Below the pieces are notes generated by a model. The model did no database searches, was not told the DNA's origin, and saw only the letters and a list, made by a program, of their open reading frames with translations. From an uncultured Lysobacteraceae bacterium (GTDB lineage Bacteria; Pseudomonadota; Gammaproteobacteria; Xanthomonadales; Xanthomonadaceae), in contig CALCNV010000057.1 of NCBI GenBank assembly GCA_937897645.1, forward strand, positions 1 to 35,724: a DNA stretch of 35,724 bases. Reading direction: 5' to 3'. This document shows positions 15,551 to 24,500 of the stretch, one piece after another. A program made the position numbers and the translations under genes. How positions within the stretch are numbered: the first letter of the stretch is position 1; every line of letters starts with the position of its first letter.

Positions 15551-16129
15551 TCAAGCCGCAAGCCGCACTGGCTCCGGAATCGAAGCCAGCGCACCGGCAA
15601 TCGCATCGCTGCGATGTTGCGGCGAATACGCCACGCCTTCCGCACGCACGAACTCCACGTCGTTGATGCCCAGGAACGCGAACACCTGGCGCAGGTAGGC
15701 TTCCTGGAAATCGGTGGGCGAATTGGTGTGGATGCCGCCGCGACCGCTGGCGATGATCACTTTCTTGCCGCCGGCCATGCCTTGCGGGCCGTTTTCGGTA
15801 TAGCGGAACGTCTTGCCGGCGACGGCCACGCGATCAATCCAGGCCTTCAGCGTGGACGGAATGCTGAAGTTGTACATCGGCGCGCCGATCACCAGCACGT
15901 CGGCGGCCAGGAACTGTTCCATCGTGCGCGCTGCATCAGCGGTCTCGGCTGGATCGGACTGGGCCAGCGAGTTCCCGGTCAGATGGGGCAGGGGGTTGGC
16001 GTCCAGGTCGCGGTACTCGACCTGCATCTGCGGCAGTTGGTCCTGCCAACGGGCTACGATGGCGGCGGTAAGCTCGCGCGTCACCGAGCCGGTGCCCAAG
16101 GCGCTGGAGTCAAGGTGGAGAAGTTTCAT
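15551..16129 (-). CDS. azoR: FMN-dependent NADH-azoreductase / quinone reductase
   Basis: A 192-residue flavodoxin-fold enzyme. It starts 'MKLLHLDSSALGTGSVTREL', a typical AzoR N-terminus with the FMN phosphate loop at SSALGTGSVT. Next come 'ADVLVIGAPMYNFSIPSTLK' (the FMN-contacting P-M-Y-N-F motif) and 'VIIASGRGGIH', then 'FLGINDVEFVRAEG'. These enzymes reduce quinones and azo compounds by two-electron transfer from NAD(P)H and protect against electrophiles and thiol stress. The frame is open far upstream (into antisense of the LysR gene), but ATG 16127-16129 gives the family N-terminus and has AAGGGA before it. It is divergent from a LysR gene, 117 bp apart, a layout typical of a regulator controlling its neighbour. 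Confidence 0.93.
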   Translation of the reverse strand: MKLLHLDSSALGTGSVTRELTAAIVARWQDQLPQMQVEYRDLDANPLPHLTGNSLAQSDPAETADAARTMEQFLAADVLVIGAPMYNFSIPSTLKAWIDRVAVAGKTFRYTENGPQGMAGGKKVIIASGRGGIHTNSPTDFQEAYLRQVFAFLGINDVEFVRAEGVAYSPQHRSDAIAGALASIPEPVRLAA

Positions 16130-16180
16130 GGCGGTATCCCTTGCGGTAAGCGGCCAGGGCCGCGTTGGGTGCCACGATAG

Positions 16181-16239
16181 ATTGTTGCCTGTATGGAATA
16201 AAGCTGGTTTAATATCACTAATTGTTCTGGATATGGAAT
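16181..16239. promoter_or_regulatory. Paired direct repeats ATTGTT-N6-ATGGAAT in the azoR/LysR promoter region
   Basis: ATTGTTgcctgtATGGAAT at 16181-16199 and ATTGTTctggatATGGAAT at 16221-16239 share 13 outer bases and differ in the 6-base centre. Their starts are exactly 40 bp apart, close to four helical turns, which suits two LysR dimers bound to one DNA face. The AT-rich gap holds TTTAATAT (16208-16215), a possible -10 box. The second copy overlaps the GGAA that would serve as ribosome binding site of the LysR gene, which would suit autorepression. Confidence 0.6.
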
Positions 16240-16246
16240 TATTGCC

Positions 16247-17236
16247 ATGCAGGATCTGAATGACCTTTTTTACTTCGCCATGGTCGTGGACCACGGCGGT
16301 TTCGCTGCGGCAGAGCGCGCGTTGGGGATTCCCAAATCGCGCCTGAGCCGGCGCATCAGCCAGTTGGAAACCGACATGGGCGTGCGCCTGCTGCAGCGTT
16401 CGACGCGCCGCTTCGCGGTGACCGACGTCGGCATGAGCGTGCATCGCCATGCGCAGACCATGTTGGCCGAGGCACAAGCCGCGCGCGAAGTGGTGGATCG
16501 CCTCAGTGCCGAGCCGCGCGGCGTGGTGCGCGTGAGCGTGCCGGTGGAAATCGCGCAGACCCAGTTGCCGAAGATCCTGCCCCTGTTCCTGGACCAGTAC
16601 CCCAAGGTGCGCCTGCAACTGCACGTCAACAACCGGCGCGTGGACATCATCAACGAAGGCTACGACGTGGCCCTGCGCGTGCGGGCCAAGCTGGACGACG
16701 ACGGCAGCCTGGTCATGCGCAGCTTCGGCCATATCCAGCAGTTGATGGTCGCCAGCCCCAAGTACCTGCAACGTGCGGGTCGCCCGCGTGATCCGGAGGA
16801 ACTGGCGCAGCACGTGACCCTCAGCACCAGCGAAGACGAAGCGCGCCAGCGTTGGGAACTGCACGGCCCCGATGGCGAAGTGCGGCGCGTGGACATCCAG
16901 CCACGCCTGTCAGGCTTCGATTTCCCGCTGCTGCAATCGATGGCGCGCGACGGCTTCGGCATCACCCTGTTGCCTGAAACAGTGTGCGCGGACCTGGTGC
17001 GAACCGGCGAGCTGGAAGTGGTGCTGCCGGAGTGGTCCTTGCCGCAGGGCATCTGCCATGCCGTGTTCGCCTCGCGTCGCGGCATGTTGCCGGCGGTGCG
17101 CGTGTTCATCGATTTCCTGGCCGAACACCTGCCCAAGCAGATCGAGTCCTCGCGGCTTGATTGTGGCGGCAACTGCGACAAGCCAGGCGAGGGCGGCAAG
17201 GACGTGCCTGCGGCCAAGGCCAGGAAAGCCTCGTAA
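16247..17236 (+). CDS. LysR family transcriptional regulator
   Basis: A 329-residue regulator. Residues 1-60 form the winged helix-turn-helix ('LFYFAMVVDHGGFAAAERAL', 'SRLSRRISQLETDMGVRLLQ', 'RSTRRFAVTDVG'). Residues about 90-295 are the periplasmic-binding-like effector domain ('RGVVRVSVPVEIAQTQLPK', 'PLLQSMARDGFGITLLPE'). It resembles the CrgA/PcaQ-like subgroup whose members often control a divergent quinone reductase or azoreductase. A polar Lys/Gly-rich tail of about 30 residues follows the domain. ATG 16247 is preceded by GGAATTATTGCC. The divergent azoR gene and the paired ATTGTT-N6-ATGGAAT repeats between them suggest that it controls azoR and itself; the inducer is unknown. Confidence 0.93.
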   Translation: MQDLNDLFYFAMVVDHGGFAAAERALGIPKSRLSRRISQLETDMGVRLLQRSTRRFAVTDVGMSVHRHAQTMLAEAQAAREVVDRLSAEPRGVVRVSVPVEIAQTQLPKILPLFLDQYPKVRLQLHVNNRRVDIINEGYDVALRVRAKLDDDGSLVMRSFGHIQQLMVASPKYLQRAGRPRDPEELAQHVTLSTSEDEARQRWELHGPDGEVRRVDIQPRLSGFDFPLLQSMARDGFGITLLPETVCADLVRTGELEVVLPEWSLPQGICHAVFASRRGMLPAVRVFIDFLAEHLPKQIESSRLDCGGNCDKPGEGGKDVPAAKARKAS

Positions 17237-17301
17237 GCAAAACGCGATGCTTCATGCGAAAATGCGCCGCGGCCTGCAATGGGCCGGCGTCATGCAACAA
17301 C

Positions 17302-17391
17302 GGAGAGATGGCCGAGTGGTTTAAGGCAGCAGTCTTGAAAACTGCCGTAGGTGTGAGCCTACCGTGGGTTCGAATCCCACTCTCTCCGCCA
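17302..17391 (+). tRNA. tRNA-Ser(UGA)
   Basis: A 90-nt gene with CCA encoded. The acceptor stem pairs GGAGAGA (17302-17308) with TCTCTCC (17381-17387), the discriminator base is G17388, and CCA is 17389-17391. The anticodon stem GCAGT/ACTGC holds the loop CTTGAAA with anticodon TGA at 17336-17338. A long variable arm (GTAGGTGTGAGCCTAC) marks it as serine class II, and GGGTTCGAATCCC is the T arm. It reads UCA-type serine codons. Confidence 0.97.
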
Positions 17392-17458
17392 TGATGTGTT
17401 GGGTTGGGTAAGCATGCAGGCGGATTTTTCGCCATCCGATACTTCTTGAAGGCGGTGG

Positions 17459-19285
17459 ATGATGGCGATGTCGAAGCGGAAAATCCTCGGGACGATCCTT
17501 GCAGTAGTGGTTGCGCTGGGCCTTGGCGTGTTTGCGCTGGCCAGTTGGCGCGCCTCGCAATTCCAGCGTGTCGAAGTACTCGAAACCCTGAAAGGCCAGG
17601 TCATCGAACTCGAGGCCATCCAGCAGCAGTTGGAGCAGCGCCGCGTGCCTGAAGACTGGAAGGTCGGCGCTTTTATTTCCACGGTTACGCTCAACAAGGC
17701 ACTGGATACCTTGGAAGGCTCGCAAGTGAAACTGGCGGACTTCCCCGGTGCGACGTTCGAGGTGCTGGAACTGGACGCCAGCCCCCGTTCCGGTTCCACC
17801 CGCGTCGGTGTGACCTTGCGCGCCTCCAGCGATGATCGCCCGAACCTGGGCGTGGAGATCACCGGTTCGGCGCTGCTGCTGTTGCGCGGCGTGCAGCACG
17901 ACGCGGATGGCATGGACACCGCCACGTTCTCGCTGTCCATGCTGGAGATCGCACCGGCCTTGAGCTGGCGCAATTTCACCCTGCGTGGCTCGCGCTTCGC
18001 CAACCGGATCGTGTCCTCGCGTGCGACCGAACAAGTGGCGCAAGGCTTGAGTTTCAGCCTGCCGATGCGCGTGCCGGCGGTCATTCCCTTGCAGTTGGAC
18101 AATGTGGCCACGATTACCGCGGGCCAGTCTTCGTACGACCTGCACCTGAACCTGCCACCTTCCACCATCGATGCCTCGTTCGTACTGGCTGCGCCTATTT
18201 CCACGCGCCAGGGCGTGTGGATCATGGGTGGCGACAGGCCCGCGCTGACGCTGCCGACTGCAGACAGCCTGCCCAATGACCGTGGCGAATTGCGCAAGCG
18301 CGTCGCATCGCTTGAACAGGTCATCGAAGGCCGACTGTCCAAGGCGCGTGATCCGGCGGCGGACACAGCGCTGTGGATCAGCCGTGAGTACGGCGCTTCC
18401 GTGTTCCAGGCGTTCAACGGGCTGACGGAAGAACAGCGTCGCATTTCGATCAAGCTCGAGAATCCGAGCGGTTACCTGATGGAGCGCACGTTCAAGGTGT
18501 TGGGCGCGGAAGGTGGCTTCAACAGCAAGCTCACCGCAGGCGAAGGCGCCCTGCAGGTGGGGCAGGTCACGACGCGTTGGGTGGCGAATGAAGGCGTGCA
18601 CGCCAGCATTCCGCTGCAGGCCAGCGCGACCGCACAAGTGGATTCGTCCGTGCATCCGCCGCGTATTTTCGGCGGCAGCCGGCAGGTCAACGCCGCGCTG
18701 GCAGGTGTCGCGACGGAAACCATCGACGTCGCGCTGGGTTTGCGCGCCATCACCCATGGCGGGCAGCAGGCGTTGATGATGGGGCCGGTGGTGGGATGCG
18801 ATGAAATCAACCTGACCCTGGAAACGGCGACCGAGCCGCGACTGGGCATCCGGCAGTCGCTGCCGCTGACGGATATCCCCGTGGATGGCGTGGTGCTGCT
18901 GGATACCGTGCCGCGTGAAGTGCCGCGCGCGGTTTCCTCTGCCAACAGCCGGCTCAGCTTCGTCGGCGAGCCTGCGTGGATAAGCGCGGGTTGGACGAAT
19001 CCCCGCGTTGAAGTAGGCGACAACGGCTACATGGTCCGTGCGGAATTCAACACCACCGTGCTTGCGAAGCCGACGGCGACAGCGCTTGGCAAGCCCGCAT
19101 TGGCCGCAGGTTTCAAGCAGGCCTGGGCGGAACAGACCCGGCCGACGTGCGCGGCACGCAAGCCGGCCGTGGTGTTGTTCAACGGCTATGACGTGGTGGA
19201 GACGGACGACATCGCCAACATGGCGCGGATGATCATGGGTGGCGGCAACCGCCCCAGCCGCTTGCCGCCGCGGCCGCCGCGCTAG
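17459..19285 (+). CDS. Unrecognised envelope-anchored protein, 608 residues
   Basis: One N-terminal membrane segment (about residues 9-29, 'ILGTILAVVVALGLGVFALA') with basic residues before it suggests either an inner-membrane anchor or an uncleaved signal, with the rest outside the cytoplasm. A short helical stretch (35-60) is followed by alternating beta-type segments; there are long runs such as 'LGVEITGSALLLLRGVQHDA' and 'QLDNVATITAGQSSYDLHLN'. Only three cysteines-free regions and few aromatic residues stand out, and I do not recognise a domain. The C-terminus is Gly/Arg/Pro-rich. ATG 17459 has GAAGGCGGTGG before it; in-frame ATGs at 17462 and 17468 are also possible. It follows tRNA-Ser by 67 bp on the same strand, with no sign of mobile DNA. 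Confidence 0.75.
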   Translation: MMAMSKRKILGTILAVVVALGLGVFALASWRASQFQRVEVLETLKGQVIELEAIQQQLEQRRVPEDWKVGAFISTVTLNKALDTLEGSQVKLADFPGATFEVLELDASPRSGSTRVGVTLRASSDDRPNLGVEITGSALLLLRGVQHDADGMDTATFSLSMLEIAPALSWRNFTLRGSRFANRIVSSRATEQVAQGLSFSLPMRVPAVIPLQLDNVATITAGQSSYDLHLNLPPSTIDASFVLAAPISTRQGVWIMGGDRPALTLPTADSLPNDRGELRKRVASLEQVIEGRLSKARDPAADTALWISREYGASVFQAFNGLTEEQRRISIKLENPSGYLMERTFKVLGAEGGFNSKLTAGEGALQVGQVTTRWVANEGVHASIPLQASATAQVDSSVHPPRIFGGSRQVNAALAGVATETIDVALGLRAITHGGQQALMMGPVVGCDEINLTLETATEPRLGIRQSLPLTDIPVDGVVLLDTVPREVPRAVSSANSRLSFVGEPAWISAGWTNPRVEVGDNGYMVRAEFNTTVLAKPTATALGKPALAAGFKQAWAEQTRPTCAARKPAVVLFNGYDVVETDDIANMARMIMGGGNRPSRLPPRPPR

Positions 19286-19352
19286 GCAGCAGGCGCTTGC
19301 GATGCCACGGGTGCCATGCCCCGTGCGCAAAGCGCTAGGTGGAGTGACGCGA

Positions 19353-19808
19353 TCAGCGTCCGTATTTGTCGATCATCGTCTGGAACTTGGCCTCGTCGAT
19401 CCCTGACGCCATGTCGTTGATGGCTTTTTCGACGTCGGGGTGGCCCATCAGCCCCTGCATTGCCACGCTGCCCAAGGCTTCGAATGCCTTGGAAAGTGAC
19501 TCGGTGCCCTCGTATTTCATCGTCTCGAGGGTTTCACGGCCGCAGGTGTCGGTCAGCAGTTTCTCGAACACCACGGTTGCCCCGGCCGTGATCGCCTTGC
19601 GTTTGGGTGCCGGAACCGTGGCGAGTTCGCTGGTCAACGGGTGCGCGGACATCGCCGTGAACATCCATTGGACCAGCAGGTTGCGATCGTCCTGGGTGGT
19701 CGATTGGATCAGGCATTGGGCAAGTCGATCCTGGTGCTCGCCCGCGCTGGCCTGGGCGCTGGACAGGCCAAGGAAGATCAATGCCGCGTGTTTGTAGTGG
19801 TAAGCCAT
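19353..19808 (-). CDS. Small secreted protein of unknown function
   Basis: A 151-residue protein with a likely cleaved signal peptide ('MAYHYKHAALIFLGLSSAQASA', cut after ASA). The mature part has two cysteines ('LAQCLIQST' and 'TDTCGRETLE'), which could form a disulfide in the periplasm, and is otherwise helical ('FEALGSVAMQGLMGHPDVEK', 'INDMASGIDEAKFQ'). I do not recognise a named family. The frame is open further upstream, but ATG 19806-19808 gives the signal peptide. It lies 28 bp after the M28 peptidase gene's stop on the same strand, so they probably share a transcript and a compartment. The ribosome binding site is weak, which fits translation coupled to the gene upstream. Confidence 0.75.
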   Translation of the reverse strand: MAYHYKHAALIFLGLSSAQASAGEHQDRLAQCLIQSTTQDDRNLLVQWMFTAMSAHPLTSELATVPAPKRKAITAGATVVFEKLLTDTCGRETLETMKYEGTESLSKAFEALGSVAMQGLMGHPDVEKAINDMASGIDEAKFQTMIDKYGR

Positions 19809-19836
19809 GAGTGTCGTACTTGCGTCGTCCCGTGGA

Positions 19837-20721
19837 TCAGCGTGCGTCCAGCGCATCCCATTCGTGCAAGCCTGCGACCAGCGTTTGCACCGCGCGCGGC
19901 ACGTTGCTCGCATCCAGTTCGTCGCTGGTGTCGCGCGCGCTGTGGATCACCTGCATCACCTTGGGTACCGACGCGGGCTTCTGGCCGCCGAAGACTGCGA
20001 GGATCGGTTCGATCTCGTCACTACCCACCAATGAGAACGACACCGCCGGCCAGCCTTCCGCCAGGAAGGCGAGGTGGTCGGTGGGCGGATATTTGTCGCC
20101 TGCACTGAAGCCAAGCGCCGCAGCCTTGCTCTGCGCAGCCATGATCTTCGCCAGCGGCGCATCGGCCTGCGGCGTCATCATCCACAAGGTATCGCCCCAG
20201 CCGAAGACATCGAAATTGACGTACAACGTGGGCTTCTCGCGGCCGGCGGTGGCCACCCACGCCTTGGAGCCGAGCAGGCCGGCTTCCTCCAGGTCCCAGA
20301 ACGCAAGCTGCACGCGATGGTTCTGCAGCGGCTTCGCATGCAGCGCTTGCGCCAGTGCCAGCACCGTGGCCGAACCCGAGGCGTTGTCAGTTGCACCGCG
20401 ACCGACTTTCACGCGGTCGTAGTGGGCGCCAATCAGCAGCAGGGGTGCATCGGCCTTGCCGCCGAGGTCCGCGATCAGGTTGTTGCCGGTCTTGCCATCG
20501 AGGGTGAAGGCTTCGCTGCGCCATGGAATACCCAACGCATCCAGTTGCCGGGTGATGGCGGCGGCGCGTGCGCTCGTATCGTCGCCCGCGCTGATCGCGC
20601 CGACCTGTTGTTTCCAGGCGTCGCCTGCGGCATTGGCCGCATCGGCATGGGCGCAGGTGGGGGCTAGCAACAGCCCAGTCGAAAACATGGCCATGAAGGA
20701 CAGCGTGCGCAGGTTGCTCAT
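19837..20721 (-). CDS. M28 family zinc metallopeptidase, secreted
   Basis: A 294-residue exported aminopeptidase-type protein. The signal peptide runs to about residue 27 ('MFSTGLLLAPTCAHADA'). The di-zinc site of family M28 is complete: H100 in 'IGAHYDRV', the bridging D112 in 'TDNASGSA', the general base E145 and ligand E146 in 'DLEEAG', D171 in 'NFDVFGWGD', and H260 in 'VIHSARDT'. There is no PA or C-terminal accessory domain. It should remove N-terminal residues from peptides in the periplasm or outside. ATG 20719-20721 has GGAG upstream. A small secreted protein follows on the same strand; the response regulator gene upstream is divergent, 144 bp away. Confidence 0.9.
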   Translation of the reverse strand: MSNLRTLSFMAMFSTGLLLAPTCAHADAANAAGDAWKQQVGAISAGDDTSARAAAITRQLDALGIPWRSEAFTLDGKTGNNLIADLGGKADAPLLLIGAHYDRVKVGRGATDNASGSATVLALAQALHAKPLQNHRVQLAFWDLEEAGLLGSKAWVATAGREKPTLYVNFDVFGWGDTLWMMTPQADAPLAKIMAAQSKAAALGFSAGDKYPPTDHLAFLAEGWPAVSFSLVGSDEIEPILAVFGGQKPASVPKVMQVIHSARDTSDELDASNVPRAVQTLVAGLHEWDALDAR

Positions 20722-20865
20722 CGTGGACTCCGGGAATTTGACAGCAAGTATGGCATTGATGCGCTTGCTGGCAATTCTGGCGAGGCATGTGTGCTTGAAT
20801 GTGACTTGCTACGCGCAGGTAGCCGGGGATAGTCTCGGTGCTACCACCGCGAAAGGGGCACAGGG

Positions 20866-21516
20866 ATGACGATTCGCGTATATCTGATCGATGACCATGC
20901 CCTGGTGCGTACCGGCATGAAGATGATCCTCGCCAGCGAGATGGACATCGAGGTGGTGGGCGATGCCGACAACGGCGAGGACGCGCTTCCACAGATCCGG
21001 AAGTTGAAACCCGACGTGGTCTTGTGTGACCTGCACCTGCCGGGATTGAGTGGACTCGAGATTACCGAGCGCATCACCCGCAGCGAGCTGGAAGCGCGGG
21101 TCATCATCGTATCGGTGCTGGAAGACGGCCCCTTGCCCAAGCGCTTGCTGGAAGCCGGTGCATACGGCTACATCGGCAAGGCCGGTGATGCCGCTGAGCT
21201 CCTGCGCGCGGTGCGCGACGTGTCGCGCGGCAAGCGCTACCTGGGCAGCAACGTGGCGCAGAACCTGGCGCTGTCGAACGTGGGTGGCAATGAAGGCTCG
21301 CCTTTCGACGACCTGTCGCCGCGCGAACTGGAAGTGGCGATGCTGCTGGTGCAGGGCTTGCGCCAGGAAGATATCGCCAAGCGCCTCAGCTTGAGCGCGA
21401 AGACGGTGAACACGCACAAGACGCGGCTGTTCCAGAAGATCGGCGTGCAGGACAACATTGCGTTGGCCCGCTTGTGCGCGCAGTACGGGTTGCTGGATCC
21501 CGCGCGTTCGATCTGA
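20866..21516 (+). CDS. NarL/FixJ-type response regulator, GacA/UvrY-like
   Basis: A 216-residue two-component regulator. The receiver domain (about 3-120) has the acidic pair D9-D10, the phosphorylated Asp55 in 'VVLCDLHLPG', the switch Ser82 region and the conserved Lys104 in 'YIGKAG'. The LuxR-type helix-turn-helix (about 148-205) reads 'LSPRELEVAMLLVQGLRQED' then 'LSLSAKTVNTHKTRLFQKIG'. Wording throughout ('YLIDDHALVRTGMKMIL', 'VQDNIALARLCAQYGLLDP') is that of GacA/UvrY, which is activated by BarA/GacS and drives Csr/Rsm small RNAs. Neither the histidine kinase nor uvrC, which often follows uvrY, is next to it here. ATG 20866 has AAAGGGG upstream. Convergent with rne. Confidence 0.9.
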   Translation: MTIRVYLIDDHALVRTGMKMILASEMDIEVVGDADNGEDALPQIRKLKPDVVLCDLHLPGLSGLEITERITRSELEARVIIVSVLEDGPLPKRLLEAGAYGYIGKAGDAAELLRAVRDVSRGKRYLGSNVAQNLALSNVGGNEGSPFDDLSPRELEVAMLLVQGLRQEDIAKRLSLSAKTVNTHKTRLFQKIGVQDNIALARLCAQYGLLDPARSI

Positions 21517-21526
21517 TCGAACGCGC
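21502..21526. other. Perfect 11-bp hairpin between the response regulator and rne
   Basis: GCGCGTTCGAT (21502-21512) and ATCGAACGCGC (21516-21526) are perfectly complementary with a 3-nt loop; the stem covers the stop codon of the response regulator gene. There is no T run on either strand, so it is more likely an mRNA end-stabilising or weak terminator hairpin. Confidence 0.45.
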
Positions 21527-21554
21527 AGGATCGCCTACAACCAGCGAGCGATGG

Positions 21555-24500
21555 TCAGGCGCTGTGGCCGTTGTCCTGCGGCTTGTCTTCGGTCGCTGCC
21601 AGCACTGGCAGTTCCTGCGCTTCTTCGTCCGCCATGGCCGGCGCGGCAGGCGTCGGCATGGGTTCGAACAGATGACGCGTGACCGATGACGGTGTGTCTG
21701 CATCCGCGGTGAAGAACAGAGAGCCGGTGTTGCCCACCGTTGGGCGAGGCGGGGCAGGGGTTGGCGCGACGGGTGCAGGTTCTACTTCGGTCGTTGCCTC
21801 GGCTGCGACGATTGCCTGTGCGACCGGGGCAGCCGCCGCAGCGACCGTTTCGGCCGGGGCAATGCTTTCCACGGCGAAGCTTTCGATGCTGTCGCTTTTC
21901 AGGATCTCTGGCGCAGGGGTTGCGGCCACGTCGGCGGGTACTTCGGCAGCAGCAACGACTGGCTGGACTTCCTGCACCGCTACAGGCGCCGCCGCTACCT
22001 GCGGTTGCGCTTCGACGACACTCGCTTCGACCGTTTTCGCAGGTGCAACCATTGCGGGTGCAATGGACTCGGCCGCGGCGATGGGCTCCGGGGCCGACTC
22101 GACAGCCGTTGCTTCAACTATGCGAGGCGCTTCCGCTGCCACCGCTGCGACAGCAACGGCTGCAACGACCGGCACTACCGGACGAGCTGCCGTCGACGCA
22201 GGCACTTCATCGTCGAAATCGAATTCAGGCTGCGAACCGTTGGCGATGATGACCTGGGGCTGTTCTTCATCACCCAGGTCGTCGTTGCCGCCGGCTTCAT
22301 TGCCGGAACCGGCCTCGTCACCTGCACCACGACGACGACGACGACCACCGCGACGTCCACGACGGCGACGGCCCGTGCCATCGCCGGTGTCGGCGGCGTC
22401 TTCATTACCGGCTTCAACGCCAGAGGCAGCGATCGCGTCCGGTACCGGCAGCGCTGTGGCGTCGCTTGCGACTGCAGCACTGTCCTTGGCAACGGGCGGA
22501 ACCACCACGCTGGCGACTGCGGCGGCACTGGCAGGTGCAACGACCAGCTCGGCAGCTTCGGTCGCGTTCTGCGGCGCATTCGGCTTGGGCGCGTCATTGT
22601 TGCGTGGCGGACGCGGCTGGCGACCACCGTTCTGGCCAGCGTCGTTCTGCGCTTTCGGCTGGCGCGGCGGGTTCTGCTGCTGTTTCGGTTGTTGCTGCTT
22701 CGGCGACTGTTCGTTGCGCGGCTTTTGCGGCTGGCCGTCCTGGGCCTGCGCGTTCTGCGGCTTCGGGCCACGTTCGTCACGGCGTCCGCCACCGGCATTG
22801 TTGCCGCCACGGTTCTGGCCCTGCTGGCCACCACGGCTATCGCGACGCTGCTGGCCGTTGTGGTTGCGGTCGTTGCGCTGGCGCTGGTCCTGCTGGCGGG
22901 TCTGCTCGGCGAGCGTGGCACTGGATGCTTCGGCGGCATCGCCACCAAACAGGCGCTTGAACCAACCCACCACGCCACCGCTGGCCACCGCGGCGACAGG
23001 TGCGGCCTTGGCGAACGTGGGGGCAGGTGCGGGTTTGGCTACTTCTTCGCGTTCTTCGCGCAGCGGTGCCGGCTGCGAATGCTTCACATGGGTGACGGCA
23101 GGTGCAGCCGGTATGTTGAGCTGGGCCTTGGTCAAGGCATGCACCGGCAGCTTGCGCGGGGTGTTGCGCTGGTAGCTGGGCTTGGCGCTTTCCTCGCCGA
23201 GTTCGTTCTCGCGCACGCGCGTCACTTCGTAATGTGGCGTGTGCAGGGCTTCGTCGGCGACGATGATGATCGGCGCGTCGTGGCGCGTCTCGATCTCACG
23301 CAGTGCGCTGCGCTTTTCATTGAGCAGGAAGTTGGCGATGTCGACCGGGGCCTGCACCAGCACCTGCCCGGTGTTCTCCTTCATCGCATGCTCTTCGGCC
23401 ACGCGGATGATGGACAGCGACAGCGATTCGATGCTGCGCATGCGGCCGTGGCCTTCGCACTGCGGGCACACGATCTGGCTGGATTCGCCCAGGCTCGGAC
23501 GCAGGCGCTGGCGGCTCATTTCCATCAGGCCGAAGCGCGAGATGCGGCCGATCTGCACGCGGGCACGGTCGTATTTCAGTGCGTTCTGCAGGCGGTTTTC
23601 CACGTCACGCTGGTGCTTGCTGCTGGACATGTCGATGAAGTCGATGACCACCAGGCCGCCCAGGTCGCGCAGGCGCAACTGGCGTGCCACTTCGTCGGCC
23701 GCTTCCAGGTTGGTCTGGAACGCGGTGTCCTCGATGTCGCTGCCCTTGGTGGAGCGCGAGGAGTTGACGTCGATCGCGGTCAGCGCTTCGGTCTGGTCGA
23801 CCACGATGGAGCCGCCCGACGGCAGGCGTACGTTGCGCTCGTAGGCGCCTTCGATCTGCGATTCGATCTGGAAGCGGTTGAACAGCGGGATATCGTCGGT
23901 GTAGTGCTTCAGCTTGCGCAGGTTCTGCGGCATCACCTGTTCCATGAACTCCTTCGCCGTGGCGTAGAGTTCTTCGGTATCCACCAGGATCTCGCTGACG
24001 TCCGAACGCAGGTAGTCACGCAGGGCACGCACGATCAGGCGCGACTCCTGGTAGATTAGGAACGGGGCCGGCTTGCTGAGCGCGGCTTCGGCGACGGAGC
24101 GCCAGACCTGCAGCAGGTAATCCAGGTCCCATTGCAGTTCTTCCGCGTCGCGGCCTACGCCGGCGGTGCGGATGATGACGCCCATGTCTTCGGGAATGGC
24201 CAGCGAGTCCATGGCCTTCTTCAACTCGGCGCGGTCATCGCCCTCGATCCGGCGCGACACGCCACCGGCGGTCGGCGAGTTGGGCATCAGCACCATGTAG
24301 CGGCCGGCCAGCGAGATGAACGTGGTCAGAGCGGCGCCCTTGTTGCCGCGTTCGTCCTTGTCCACCTGGACCACGACTTCCTGGCCTTCGCGCAGCAGTT
24401 CCTTCAGGCCGGCCTTGTTGTGGTCGACGCCTGCCTGGAAATAGTCGCGGGAGATTTCCTTCAGCGGCAGGAAGCCATGGCGCTCGCCGCCGTATTCGAC

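Noticed and set aside
15551..16864. A 437-codon minus-strand frame that would fuse azoreductase to an upstream 245-residue extension
   Set aside because: The extension is antisense to the LysR gene, and the standard azoreductase N-terminus with AAGGGA ribosome binding site starts at 16129.
17302..17458. tRNA-Ser as the attachment site of a genomic island
   Set aside because: No integrase, no repeat of the tRNA 3' end, and no change in base use in the DNA after it.
17321..19330. A 669-codon minus-strand frame opposite the 608-residue protein gene and tRNA-Ser
   Set aside because: It runs through the tRNA gene, and its product is Arg/His-rich with no motif; the plus-strand gene has a membrane segment and a ribosome binding site.
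21679..24059. Long open frames of about 500 and 680 codons on the plus strand opposite rne
   Set aside because: They lie fully antisense to the RNase E gene, whose catalytic residues and motifs are intact; the low-complexity, Ala/Arg-rich products reflect high-GC codon bias.
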